DNA from: Flavobacteriaceae bacterium NBU2977
GTDB lineage: Bacteria > Bacteroidota > Bacteroidia > Flavobacteriales > Flavobacteriaceae
Reading direction: 5' to 3'
DNA: 64,000 nucleotides
Assembly (NCBI GenBank): GCA_019931105.1
Contig: JAIOUW010000001.1
Location: 744,001-808,000 of the forward strand
The translations under genes and the position numbers were made by a program. Below, in pieces: positions 32,524 through 41,455 of this stretch (positions are counted from its first letter, which is position 1; the number at the start of each line of letters is the position of its first letter). The notes below the pieces were generated by a model. That model saw only the letters and a list, made by a program, of their open reading frames with translations, had not been told where the DNA came from and did no database searches.

Positions 32524-33594
32524 ATGAGCAAATATTCCGATACGACCTTAAATACAGTGCTATGCAACTTTGAAGTATCTCAAAAGCAGTATACTTTTAA
32601 GCCGCTGACCGATGGGTATATAAACGACACCTTTCTAGTATTGGACAATGACCTTTCGGCGTATATTCTTCAACGGGTAAACCATCAGGTCTTTAAGGAC
32701 ATGAAGGGGCTTATGCGCAACATAGACAAGGCGCTTAAACAACTCGATGCCCCTGATTATCAAAAGATAACATTGATCAAGACCATACACGGCAAAAAGT
32801 ATTTTGAAGACCAAGAAGGGTACTGGAGGTTAATGACCTTTATTGACCATAGTACCGCCTACAATACTACCACCGATCCAAAAATAGCTTTTGAGGCGGG
32901 CCGAATAATAGGGCTGTTCCATGTATTATTGAAGGATGTGAAAATCAATGACTATATAGAACCAATTCCACGTTTTCACGACCTCGATTTGAGAAGCGAA
33001 CAATTTAATCGATCGCTTCAAACGGCCAACTCCGATAAACTGCATGTTTCAAAAGATATGATTCTCTTTGCCGAAGATGTCTTGGGAAAGCTTTCTGAAC
33101 TGACACAAAAGAAATTACCACTACGAATTTGCCATAATGACACCAAACTCAACAATATTCTCTTCACAAAAAAGGAGAACAAGGCACTCTGCCTGATCGA
33201 TCTTGATACCTTGATGAAAGGCCATTTTTACTATGATTTCGGCGATGCCATTCGTACTATCGCGAACACCGCACTCGAAGATGAGCAAGACCATAGTAAG
33301 ATTACCTTTGACAAAGACCTTTTCACGGCCTTTGTGGACGGACTCGTATCGGTCGGCCCATTTTTGTCGCAGGAAGAAATCGATACCGTACATTTGGGTG
33401 CAGTTTTCATGCCCTTTATTCATGGGCTTAGGGCTTTGACCGATTATCTTAACGATAACATTTACTACAAAGTGGCCTACGAAAATCAAAACCTTGACCG
33501 TTGTCGCAGCCTTTTTGATTTTACGCAGAAAGCCCTTCTCAATCTGGACTATATGAAAAGAACCGCTGCAGAAAAACTGACTTCCGCTTCTTAA
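32524..33594 (+). CDS. aminoglycoside-phosphotransferase-fold sugar kinase
   Basis: A 356-residue kinase of the APH/choline kinase fold. Catalytic loop LRICHNDTKLNNILF (Brenner motif HxDxxxxN) and metal Asp in CLIDLDTLMKG. N-terminal lobe with FKPLTDGYINDTFLV, like N-acetylhexosamine 1-kinase (NahK) relatives. Together with the preceding nucleotidyltransferase this suggests anomeric phosphorylation and activation of a monosaccharide. The start codon (32524) is one base past the upstream stop. Confidence 0.85.
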   Translation: MSKYSDTTLNTVLCNFEVSQKQYTFKPLTDGYINDTFLVLDNDLSAYILQRVNHQVFKDMKGLMRNIDKALKQLDAPDYQKITLIKTIHGKKYFEDQEGYWRLMTFIDHSTAYNTTTDPKIAFEAGRIIGLFHVLLKDVKINDYIEPIPRFHDLDLRSEQFNRSLQTANSDKLHVSKDMILFAEDVLGKLSELTQKKLPLRICHNDTKLNNILFTKKENKALCLIDLDTLMKGHFYYDFGDAIRTIANTALEDEQDHSKITFDKDLFTAFVDGLVSVGPFLSQEEIDTVHLGAVFMPFIHGLRALTDYLNDNIYYKVAYENQNLDRCRSLFDFTQKALLNLDYMKRTAAEKLTSAS

Positions 33595-33707
33595 AAAGAA
33601 ATTATCATCTTTTTTCCAGTGTAATATTCAAGAAAGTAGATTTCACTTGGTTATATTTATATGTCCTACTTATTTTTAGGCAAATACTGCTGCTTTTAAA
33701 GGATTTT

Positions 33708-34721
33708 ATGAAATATATCGTTTGTCAAAAACCGGGTGAGTTTATTTTAAAGGAAAAAGAAAAACCCATCAAAAAACCTGGTGAGGCACTATTAAAAATC
33801 AAGAAAGTCGGTATTTGCGGAACCGACCTACATGCCTATAAAGGAAATCAGGCTTTTTTTACCTACCCTAGAATATTGGGCCATGAGTTGGCCGCCCGAA
33901 TCGAGGAAATCGATGAAAACGACAAAGGATTGAAACCCAGTGAAAGTGTTGTGGTGATGCCCTACCTCAGCTGCAAAAAATGTATCGCGTGTCGTAACGG
34001 AAAAACGAATTGCTGTACAGACCTTAAAGTCTTGGGCATTCATACCGATGGGGGAATGCAAGAATTTGTATCGTTACCCATTGACCTTTTGATTCCCGCA
34101 AAAAACCTTAGTATTGACCAAATGGCCATTGTAGAACCCTTGGCCATTGGCGCCCATGCAATCCGTAGGGCACAGATAAAAAAAGGCGAAACCATTGTAG
34201 TCATCGGATGCGGCCCTATTGGAATTGGCATAATGAAATTGGCAAAGATTGCGGGTGCAAAGGTAATAGCGATGGACACCAATACAGAACGGATTGATTT
34301 TGTCAAGAATGAAATAGGGGTAGATCATGCCATAATTGCCGATAAAAAAAAATTTGAAAGCGTGGCCCAACTGACCAATGGCGATTTGGCAACGGCTGTA
34401 TTTGACGCAACGGGACATAAAGGCGCTTTGGAAACCGGTCATCAATACATGGCGCATGGTGGCAGATATATCTTAGTAGGTCTTTCAAAGGGAGAACTAA
34501 GTTTTCAACATCCGGTCATTCATGCCAAGGAAACAACCTTGTTATGCAGTCGAAATGCGACCTTAGACGATTTTGAACATGTTATCGAAGTATTGGGTTC
34601 GGGCCGATTTCCCATAAATTCCTATATAACCCATACTGTGCACTTTACTGAAATGATCGGTCATTTTGACGATTGGCTGGAGCCCAGCAATGGGGTAATA
34701 AAGGCGACAGTCGAATTTTAG
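33708..34721 (+). CDS. lgoD: zinc alcohol dehydrogenase, L-galactonate 5-dehydrogenase-like
   Basis: A 337-residue MDR enzyme. Catalytic zinc region VGICGTDLHAYKGNQAFFTYPRILGHE, structural zinc Cys set CKKCIACRNGKTNCC, and NAD fold VVIGCGPIGIG. From memory the stretches GNQ-FF-YPR-LGHE, TNCC and SRNAT-DDF closely match E. coli LgoD (YjjN), which oxidises L-galactonate to D-tagaturonate. The next gene, nine bases on, is tagaturonate reductase, the exact next step, which supports the call. Other sugar-acid dehydrogenase activities remain possible. A weak promoter candidate (TTG 33647, TATTTTTA 33671) precedes it. Confidence 0.78.
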   Translation: MKYIVCQKPGEFILKEKEKPIKKPGEALLKIKKVGICGTDLHAYKGNQAFFTYPRILGHELAARIEEIDENDKGLKPSESVVVMPYLSCKKCIACRNGKTNCCTDLKVLGIHTDGGMQEFVSLPIDLLIPAKNLSIDQMAIVEPLAIGAHAIRRAQIKKGETIVVIGCGPIGIGIMKLAKIAGAKVIAMDTNTERIDFVKNEIGVDHAIIADKKKFESVAQLTNGDLATAVFDATGHKGALETGHQYMAHGGRYILVGLSKGELSFQHPVIHAKETTLLCSRNATLDDFEHVIEVLGSGRFPINSYITHTVHFTEMIGHFDDWLEPSNGVIKATVEF

Positions 34722-34730
34722 TCTTAATAA

Positions 34731-36185
34731 ATGGAACCACTGAATAGAACCACCGTCAAAGACTTACCAACCTTGCCGTTAAGAATAATGCAATTCGGCG
34801 GTGGTAATTTCTTGAGGGCATTTGTCGGTTTAATGGTACAGATACTAAACGAAAAAGCCAATTTTGATGGTGCTATTGCCATTATCAAACCTACGGAAAG
34901 GGGCGATTACCAAAAATTAAAATCACAGGACGGGTTGTTTACCGTTGTATTGGACGGAATCAAAGCCGGGGAATCGATTGCCGAGAAAAAATTGGTCACC
35001 TGTGTTCAACAGATCATCAACCCCTATATCGAATGGCGACAATATCTTGATCTCTCCAAGGAGGCCGATATGCGATTCATTGTCTCGAACACTACCGAAG
35101 CGGGCATAAAATTTAACCCAACCGACGGTTATACGGATGTTCCTCCCAATGAGTTTCCGGCCAAACTAACGGTTTGGTTGCACCATCGCTATTTGCATTT
35201 CAATGCCGACCCATCGAAAGGATGCATCCTTTTACCCTGTGAACTCATTGAACAAAATGGTACAACCCTAAAACAATCGATCCTGGATTATGCCGATTAT
35301 TGGGCTTTGGACGATGGCTTTAAAAAATGGATCGATGAATCAAACTATTTTTGCAATACCTTGGTCGACCGTATCGTATCGGGCCACCCTATAGATCGGG
35401 CCGAAAAGATACAAAGTGAAATAGGTTTTAAGGATGACCTTTTGGTTGCGGGTGAATATTACCACAGCTGGGTTATAGATGGTCCAGACCTAGTTCAGGC
35501 CGAATTGCCTTTTGCAAAGACCGACCTCAACGTCAAATTCGTAAATGATCTCTCCCCCTACCGGGAAATGAAAGTCCGTATTCTTAACGGTGCCCATACA
35601 GCCATGGTACCCGTAGGGTATTTGTGCGGATTTCGTTTGGTCAATGATGCCATTGAAGATATCGAGATAAATAATTTCGTAGAATCAATGTTATTGACAG
35701 AAGTATGTAAAACACTTGACTTTGAAGAAGCGACCAAACATGCATTCGTTCGAGACGTATTGGACCGTTTTCGTAATCCTGTGTTAAAGCATCAGCTTAT
35801 CAGTATTGCGTTGAATAGCACTTCTAAATTCGTGACGAGACTTTTGCCGACCCTAAAGGACTATCTGGCGCTCGAAAAAAAACTTCCCATGCATTTCGTC
35901 TTTGCGTTTTCTGCCTTGATACTTTTTTACAAAGGGAAATGGAACAATGAAAAAATTGAATTGAACGACAATTACCAAGTGTTGGATTTCTTCGATACCC
36001 TATGGAAGGATTTCGAAGCGAAAAAGGTAGACCTTTCCGAAATGGTACAGGCCATTTTAGGAAACCAAGCGATATGGGGCGAAGATTTGAACGCTATCCA
36101 AGGTCTTTCCGAACAGGTCATTGTATATATAAAAGCTATTCAAAAACAGGGTATTCGGGCCAGTCTGCAATCGATTCAGGCATAA
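34731..36185 (+). CDS. uxaB: tagaturonate reductase (altronate oxidoreductase)
   Basis: A 484-residue member of the polyol/mannitol dehydrogenase family. Signatures: IMQFGGGNFLRAFVGLMVQ (NAD fold), YHSWVIDGP, and the catalytic-region KVRILNGAHTAMVPVGYLCG. UxaB reduces D-tagaturonate to D-altronate, on the way to 2-keto-3-deoxygluconate. Following an LgoD-like gene it completes an L-galactonate entry route. It converges on the lactate dehydrogenase gene with a 14-base gap and no visible terminator. Confidence 0.9.
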   Translation: MEPLNRTTVKDLPTLPLRIMQFGGGNFLRAFVGLMVQILNEKANFDGAIAIIKPTERGDYQKLKSQDGLFTVVLDGIKAGESIAEKKLVTCVQQIINPYIEWRQYLDLSKEADMRFIVSNTTEAGIKFNPTDGYTDVPPNEFPAKLTVWLHHRYLHFNADPSKGCILLPCELIEQNGTTLKQSILDYADYWALDDGFKKWIDESNYFCNTLVDRIVSGHPIDRAEKIQSEIGFKDDLLVAGEYYHSWVIDGPDLVQAELPFAKTDLNVKFVNDLSPYREMKVRILNGAHTAMVPVGYLCGFRLVNDAIEDIEINNFVESMLLTEVCKTLDFEEATKHAFVRDVLDRFRNPVLKHQLISIALNSTSKFVTRLLPTLKDYLALEKKLPMHFVFAFSALILFYKGKWNNEKIELNDNYQVLDFFDTLWKDFEAKKVDLSEMVQAILGNQAIWGEDLNAIQGLSEQVIVYIKAIQKQGIRASLQSIQA

Positions 36186-36199
36186 ATATCGAATAACAC

Positions 36200-37357
36200 T
36201 CATTTCAAATGCTTCGGAAAATCCTCGACACGTTCGCAACAAATCTGTTCCATTACCTGTTTGAGCTGCGTTTTTAATAGCGAGATCGTATGATTACCGC
36301 CCGCTTTGCCGAGAGCCGAAACTCCGTACATAAACGAACGCCCCATAAAGGTGAACTTGGCCCCACTTGCCAAGGTTCTGGCGATATCAGGACCGGATCG
36401 CATACCACTGTCCATCATGACGGTTATTTGGTCTCCATATTTTTCGGCGATCCTTGTCAAAGGTTTGATGGTAGATTCACCGGCATCCAACTGCCTACCG
36501 CCATGGTTTGAGACGATGATGCCATCAAGACCCAAACGAATGGCCTTTTCGGCATCGGCTTCGTTCGCTACACCTTTGAGCACCAGTTTGCCCTTCCACA
36601 TATCGCGGATCGGTTTAATTTTTTCCTCGTTCAACCTTCCCGAAAAGGTTTGGTCCATAAATTTCCCCAACTGCTTCAAATCAAGATTCTTGGGCATATA
36701 CGGTTTCAAGGTCTCAAAATTAGGCTGGCCATGGATCAAGGTTCTCATGGCCCATTCGGGCTTGCCCAAAATTTGGATTATGTTCTTGATCGACATTTTT
36801 GGGGGCATGGCCAAGCCGTTTCTAATATCACGTGGCCGGAAGCCGAAAGTCGGCACATCACATAAAATGACAAAAACCGGACATTCAGCAGCCTGGGCCC
36901 TTTTGATGATGTCGTCCCTCAGCCTATTTTCGGCCGGATGGTACAATTGAAACCACGCACGGCCTTCGGTCAATTCGGAAATGCGTTCAATACTACTGGT
37001 CGAGACCGTACTCAGCACAAAAGGTATGTTATGCTCAAATGCCGCCTTTGCCAATATTTCAGGAGAATTCGGCCACATGAGTCCTTGTAAACCTACCGGG
37101 GCGATACCGAACGGAGCGTCATAGGTATGGCCGAACAATTCGGTACTGATATCTGACCCGGCATGTTTGCTCAAATACTCGGGTATCAGTTCAACCTCCC
37201 TTATTTCTGAAGTGTTTTTGTGCAGGTTCACATCTTCGTTGCAGCCCCCATCCAAATACTCAAAAGCAAATTTGGGGATTTTTTTTTGAGCCCTTTTTCG
37301 CAAATCCTCTACCGATGGATATTGTGCATTAAAAGTTATATTCGTAATTCTTCCCAT
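36200..37357 (-). CDS. lldD: FMN-dependent alpha-hydroxy-acid (L-lactate) dehydrogenase
   Basis: A 385-residue flavoenzyme of the lactate/glycolate oxidase family. The FMN/substrate signature SNHGGRQLD holds the catalytic His; other hallmarks are LVLKGVANEADA and DSGMRSGPDIARTLASGA. The non-phosphorylative L-fucose pathway ends in pyruvate plus L-lactate, so this enzyme recovers the lactate. It is the last gene of the five-gene leftward fucose set. Confidence 0.9.
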   Translation of the reverse strand: MGRITNITFNAQYPSVEDLRKRAQKKIPKFAFEYLDGGCNEDVNLHKNTSEIREVELIPEYLSKHAGSDISTELFGHTYDAPFGIAPVGLQGLMWPNSPEILAKAAFEHNIPFVLSTVSTSSIERISELTEGRAWFQLYHPAENRLRDDIIKRAQAAECPVFVILCDVPTFGFRPRDIRNGLAMPPKMSIKNIIQILGKPEWAMRTLIHGQPNFETLKPYMPKNLDLKQLGKFMDQTFSGRLNEEKIKPIRDMWKGKLVLKGVANEADAEKAIRLGLDGIIVSNHGGRQLDAGESTIKPLTRIAEKYGDQITVMMDSGMRSGPDIARTLASGAKFTFMGRSFMYGVSALGKAGGNHTISLLKTQLKQVMEQICCERVEDFPKHLK

Positions 37358-37391
37358 TTCCGATGACCTAATGCTATTTGTTCAAATTTTC

Positions 37392-38714
37392 CTAGCCGAC
37401 CTTGTAAGCCTTTAAGGTACGGTATCCATAAATTGCGACGACCAAGAAGCACACCAAAGGCAAAATAAACGAGAAATTCACCTCAGGCACTCCTAGAATC
37501 GTAATATCGTTATAAGCACTTCCTCCCATATCAAGAATCATTCCCTGTAAAACGGGCATAAAGGCCCCACCGACTATGGCCATGACCAAAAATGCCGAAG
37601 CCGGTTTTGCATCGTCGCCCAATCCTGTGAGGGCAATTCCATAAATGGTCGGAAACATCAGCGACATACAAAAAGACACAAGAACAAGACTATATAGTCC
37701 TCCCATTCCCTGTATAAAAATAGTGCCCAAACAAAAGATAACGGCCAAAATCGACAAGAGCATCAGCAATTTTCCTGAATTGATAAATTTAAGGAGATAG
37801 GTACAAAGAAAACGGCCGAGCAAGAAAATAATCAGGGCCGCATAGGCATAATTTACGGCTTCCCGATTGTCGATGCCCAGATTTTCGGCATACTGATAGA
37901 TATACGTCCAACACATGATCTGGGCGCCTACATAGAACATCTGGGTCAAAACCCCGCCCACAAAACGTTCTTTCTTGAAAATACGTTTTATGGAGCTGAA
38001 CATATCGGTGGCATTTTCATCTTCTTTCTTTTCGGGCATTTTTACCAAGGCGATGAGAACCATCATAAATATGACAAAAAGGCCCAAGGCAACATACGGG
38101 TTTCTAATTACCTGTAAATCAGATGTTTTTACGGATGCCTTTGCCGCACCCGTCAAAGTTTCATAAATAGGGTTTCCGTTTACATCGAGGTCATCAGATC
38201 GTAAGGCCGCCAAAATAAAGGTCTGGGCCACAAAAAGCCCTGTCAGGGCACCGATAGGATTGAACGACTGTGCCAAATTCAAGCGCTGGGTAGCGGTCTC
38301 CTCGGCACCCATATCCAAAATAAACGGATTTGAAGTAGTTTCCAAAAATGCAAGACCGAAGGTCAGTACGTACAAAGCCACTAAAAAGAACATGTAATTC
38401 TCCATCGCAGCGGCTGGATAAAACAACAATGCCCCGGTCGCATACAATGCGAGTCCGACCAAAATACCGGTTTTATAAGAGTATTTCTTGGCCACATACG
38501 CAGCCGGAAGTGCCATGGTAAAATATCCTCCATAAAAAGCGGCCTGCACCCAAGAAGCTTGGGTATTGCTGAGTTCCAATATTTTCTTGAAGGCGGAAAC
38601 CATGGGGTTCGTAATGTCGTTGGCAAAACCCCAAAGCGCGAAAAGGGAAGTTATCAAAATAAACGGAAGTAGTATCTTTTTGGATACCACGGGCGGTTTT
38701 TGGTCGGTTTTCAT
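37392..38714 (-). CDS. fucP: L-fucose:proton symporter (FucP-type MFS permease)
   Basis: A 440-residue transporter with about 12 transmembrane helices. Family features: LFALWGFANDITNPMVSAFKKILELSNTQASWVQAAFYGGYF near the N-terminus (FucP-like, with the Asp of helix 1), and GLAFLETTSNPFILDMG. It brings L-fucose, and possibly L-galactose, into the cytoplasm for the adjoining dehydrogenases. Confidence 0.9.
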   Translation of the reverse strand: MKTDQKPPVVSKKILLPFILITSLFALWGFANDITNPMVSAFKKILELSNTQASWVQAAFYGGYFTMALPAAYVAKKYSYKTGILVGLALYATGALLFYPAAAMENYMFFLVALYVLTFGLAFLETTSNPFILDMGAEETATQRLNLAQSFNPIGALTGLFVAQTFILAALRSDDLDVNGNPIYETLTGAAKASVKTSDLQVIRNPYVALGLFVIFMMVLIALVKMPEKKEDENATDMFSSIKRIFKKERFVGGVLTQMFYVGAQIMCWTYIYQYAENLGIDNREAVNYAYAALIIFLLGRFLCTYLLKFINSGKLLMLLSILAVIFCLGTIFIQGMGGLYSLVLVSFCMSLMFPTIYGIALTGLGDDAKPASAFLVMAIVGGAFMPVLQGMILDMGGSAYNDITILGVPEVNFSFILPLVCFLVVAIYGYRTLKAYKVG

Positions 38715-38732
38715 GTCATATGGTCTTTTTAC

Positions 38733-39512
38733 TTATAAAGCCCTGTCAAGATGGGTATATCCGCCATCGACAAAAATGAGCTGCCCCGTGGTATGGCTCG
38801 ATTTAGAGGATAGCAGAAAAACTACCATATTGGCGATTTCCTCGGCGGTGGTCATTCTATTCCCCAAAGGGATATTGGCAACAATACTCTCCAGCTTTTC
38901 TTTTGAATTTGGAAATGTTTTTATCCATCGGTCATACAGCGGTGTAAAACATTCGGCAACAATTACCGCATTTACCCGTATGTCATAGGGCAGCAACTCA
39001 ACCGCCCATTCACGTGTCAGGGCATTTCGGCCACCATTTGCCGCAGCATATGCCGAGGTTCCTCCTTGTCCGGTCATCGAAGTCTTTGAACCGATATTCA
39101 CGATGGACCCCTTGCTTTTTTTGAGCGCGGGCAATGCATAATGCGCCATCATATAATAGTGGGTAAGATTTCGATTGATAGAACGCAAAAAATCTTCGTA
39201 GTTGCCATTTTCAAGACCTACCCCATCGTTGATACCTGCATTATTGACCAGCCCCTCGATCCTTCCAAACTTTTCAACGGTGCGTTCGACCGCCAGCCTA
39301 CACTGTTCGGGGTCGGTAAGTTCGGCAAAGGCGTAATAGGCTTTATTTCCATCTTTTTCGATTTTCTGTACCGCCGTCATTACATCGTCTCGATTTCTAC
39401 CGATTATCACCGGAATCGCCCCCTCATCGGCCAACACATTACAAATACCGTTACCGATACCTTTTGAGCCTCCGGTGACCAAAATGACCTTATCTTTTAG
39501 TTGTAAGTCCAA
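38733..39512 (-). CDS. SDR, probable L-fucose dehydrogenase, with Asn in place of catalytic Lys
   Basis: A 259-residue short-chain dehydrogenase: cofactor loop TGGSKGIG (13-20), NNAG (90-93), C-terminal GQLIFVDGGYTHLD. The usual YxxxK active site reads Tyr155-Ala-Ala-Ala-Asn159 (codon AAT on the minus strand), so the catalytic lysine is missing while Tyr and the helix around it (GGRNALTREWA) are well kept. Context (FucP, diketo-fuconate enzymes) supports oxidation of L-fucose to L-fuconolactone. The substitution may lower or change activity. Confidence 0.82.
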   Translation of the reverse strand: MDLQLKDKVILVTGGSKGIGNGICNVLADEGAIPVIIGRNRDDVMTAVQKIEKDGNKAYYAFAELTDPEQCRLAVERTVEKFGRIEGLVNNAGINDGVGLENGNYEDFLRSINRNLTHYYMMAHYALPALKKSKGSIVNIGSKTSMTGQGGTSAYAAANGGRNALTREWAVELLPYDIRVNAVIVAECFTPLYDRWIKTFPNSKEKLESIVANIPLGNRMTTAEEIANMVVFLLSSKSSHTTGQLIFVDGGYTHLDRAL

Positions 39513-39521
39513 ATTGATAGC

Positions 39522-40376
39522 TTATTTATAGGCACGTGCGGTTTGTTTCGAACTTCCCAACCCTTCGATACCGAGTTCTACAACGTCGCCGGGTTTCAGA
39601 TATTTAGGTGGGTCAAAACCGAGGCCCACCCCGAAAGGCGTTCCTGTTGAAATAATGTCCCCCGGAAGCAAGGTCATAAATTGGCTAATGTAGCTGACCA
39701 CCTCCTGCACATTGAAAATAAAATCATTGGTTGAGCTGTTCTGAACCATCTCGCCATTCAACTTCAACCATAAATTCAGATTGTTCGGGTTCGGTATTTC
39801 GTCTTTAGTGGCAATGTAAGGTCCTATGGGCGCAAAAGTATCGCATCCTTTACCCTTGCACCATTGGCCTTCTTTTTCGATCTGAAAGGCTCTTTCACTA
39901 TAGTCGTTGTGCAACACATAACCTGCCACATGGTCGTATGCATTGGCTTCGGAAACATACGAGGCCTTCTTGCCGATAACAATGGCCAACTCGACCTCCC
40001 AATCGGTTTTTTCACTACCTTTTGGTATTATCAGATCATCATTGGGGCCTACAACGGCCGAAGTCGCCTTAAAGAACAAAACCGGTTCTTTCGGTACGGC
40101 CATACCCGATTCGGCAGCATGTTGGGCATAATTCAAACCTACGCAAACAATTTTTGAAGGACGTGTCATGGGAGGGCCTAGACGCGTATCTTTCGATACT
40201 TTAGGACAGTTGCCCATATTCGTTTCCAACCAAGAGGCCAACCTTGCTATGCCATCGGTACCGAAAAAGTTTTCGTCATAGTCTTCACCGAAACCGGAAA
40301 CATCGATCCATGAACCATCTTCTTGTTGCAGACCCGGTTTTTCATTGCCCTCTTTACCAAAGCGTATTAATTTCAT
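39522..40376 (-). CDS. FAH-family hydrolase, probable 2,4-diketo-3-deoxy-L-fuconate hydrolase
   Basis: A 284-residue fumarylacetoacetate-hydrolase-fold enzyme. Core motifs: KIVCVGLNYAQHAAESG, metal ligands in DWEVELAIVIGK (two Glu), and GDIISTGTPFGVGLGFDPPKYLKPGDVVELGIEGLG. In the L-fucose route it cleaves 2,4-diketo-3-deoxy-L-fuconate to pyruvate and L-lactate. Genes for fuconolactonase and fuconate dehydratase were not found in the window. Four bases separate it from the next gene. Confidence 0.85.
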   Translation of the reverse strand: MKLIRFGKEGNEKPGLQQEDGSWIDVSGFGEDYDENFFGTDGIARLASWLETNMGNCPKVSKDTRLGPPMTRPSKIVCVGLNYAQHAAESGMAVPKEPVLFFKATSAVVGPNDDLIIPKGSEKTDWEVELAIVIGKKASYVSEANAYDHVAGYVLHNDYSERAFQIEKEGQWCKGKGCDTFAPIGPYIATKDEIPNPNNLNLWLKLNGEMVQNSSTNDFIFNVQEVVSYISQFMTLLPGDIISTGTPFGVGLGFDPPKYLKPGDVVELGIEGLGSSKQTARAYK

Positions 40377-40380
40377 GTGT

Positions 40381-41154
40381 TTAAGCGTTTAGTTTGATAA
40401 ACCCACCATCGATTGGAAAGTCGGTTCCCGTTATGAAAGAAGCTTCATCTGAGCATAAATATAAGGCCAAATTGCCAATTTCGTTAGGGGTCCCCATTCT
40501 TCCGATCGGTTGGGTCTTTGATAATTTGTCGAACATCTCCTTTTCCCGGCCCGGATAATTTTGGGCAATAAATCCATCTACAAAAGGTGTGTGCACCCTC
40601 CCGGGTGAAATACTATTGCACCGAATTCCGTATTCCAAATAATCCTTGGCTACCGAATAGGTCATCGTAAGCACTGCGCCCTTTGACATTGCATAGGCAA
40701 AACGATCGTTAATACCAACGGTGGCCGCAACGGATGCCATATTGAGAATGATTCCTCCTTTTTCTTTCATAGAAGGAATGATGGCGTGTATGCAATTATA
40801 GACACCTTTGATGTTGACCGAATAAATCCGGTCCAGATCAGTTTCTTTTGTCGTTTCTACATTACCGACATGGGCAATGCCCGCATTATTGACCAAAATG
40901 TCTGCCGGGCCATCGTTCAAAATAGCCCCCATAACTTTTTTGACTTCTTCGTGTTCAGCCACGTTGCAAGCATGCGCCACCGCTTTACCACCTGCTTCGG
41001 TAATTTTTGCAACGGTGTCGTTCGCAAGATTTTCTTGCAATTCCAAAATATGTACAAAAGCACCACTTTCTGCAAGCGAAATACAAATGGCCTTACCAAT
41101 TCCACTGCCCCCTCCTGTTACAATTGCTACTTTGCCCTTTAAACTGAATTTCAT
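40381..41154 (-). CDS. SDR, probable 2-keto-3-deoxy-L-fuconate dehydrogenase
   Basis: A 257-residue SDR with normal active site: TGGGSGIG (13-20), NNAG, Ser in NMASVAA, YAMSK, and GTDFPIDGGF. It stands first in the leftward fucose operon, beside the FAH hydrolase. The 2-keto-3-deoxy-L-fuconate to 2,4-diketo step is the natural fit by context. Sequence alone cannot separate it from other sugar SDRs. Confidence 0.8.
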   Translation of the reverse strand: MKFSLKGKVAIVTGGGSGIGKAICISLAESGAFVHILELQENLANDTVAKITEAGGKAVAHACNVAEHEEVKKVMGAILNDGPADILVNNAGIAHVGNVETTKETDLDRIYSVNIKGVYNCIHAIIPSMKEKGGIILNMASVAATVGINDRFAYAMSKGAVLTMTYSVAKDYLEYGIRCNSISPGRVHTPFVDGFIAQNYPGREKEMFDKLSKTQPIGRMGTPNEIGNLALYLCSDEASFITGTDFPIDGGFIKLNA

Positions 41155-41455
41155 TTTCGAATATTTTGATACGAACCTTGATTGGGTTCGACTTAAGAAC
41201 TTCCTTAAATCTTTCGTTTTGGAAATGTAAAAAGAAATAACCGAATTTTGTTTTTAAGTTGCCCACAAATCTTGTTTTCCTTATTTCAAATCGCATGTAA
41301 TTGTAAAGGTGGTTCAAACCGATATATTTTGGCTGGCATCCACGGGTTAAAATACTTACATTTACAGATACACACTTTTTCAAGTATCAGGGCATTCAAA
41401 CTTTAAAGCATAAGAAAGTACATGCGGCGTTATGATGTCCACAATTAGTTAAAAT
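41155..41455. other. divergent intergenic region between the fucose and Gfo/Idh/MocA operons
   Basis: 301 bases, AT-rich, between outward-facing genes. It must hold both promoters, but I see no convincing TTG-N17-19-TAnnTTTG pair, no TGA-N6-TCA dyad and no long palindrome. TACATTTA at 41354-41361 is a weak rightward -7 candidate. Confidence 0.4.
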
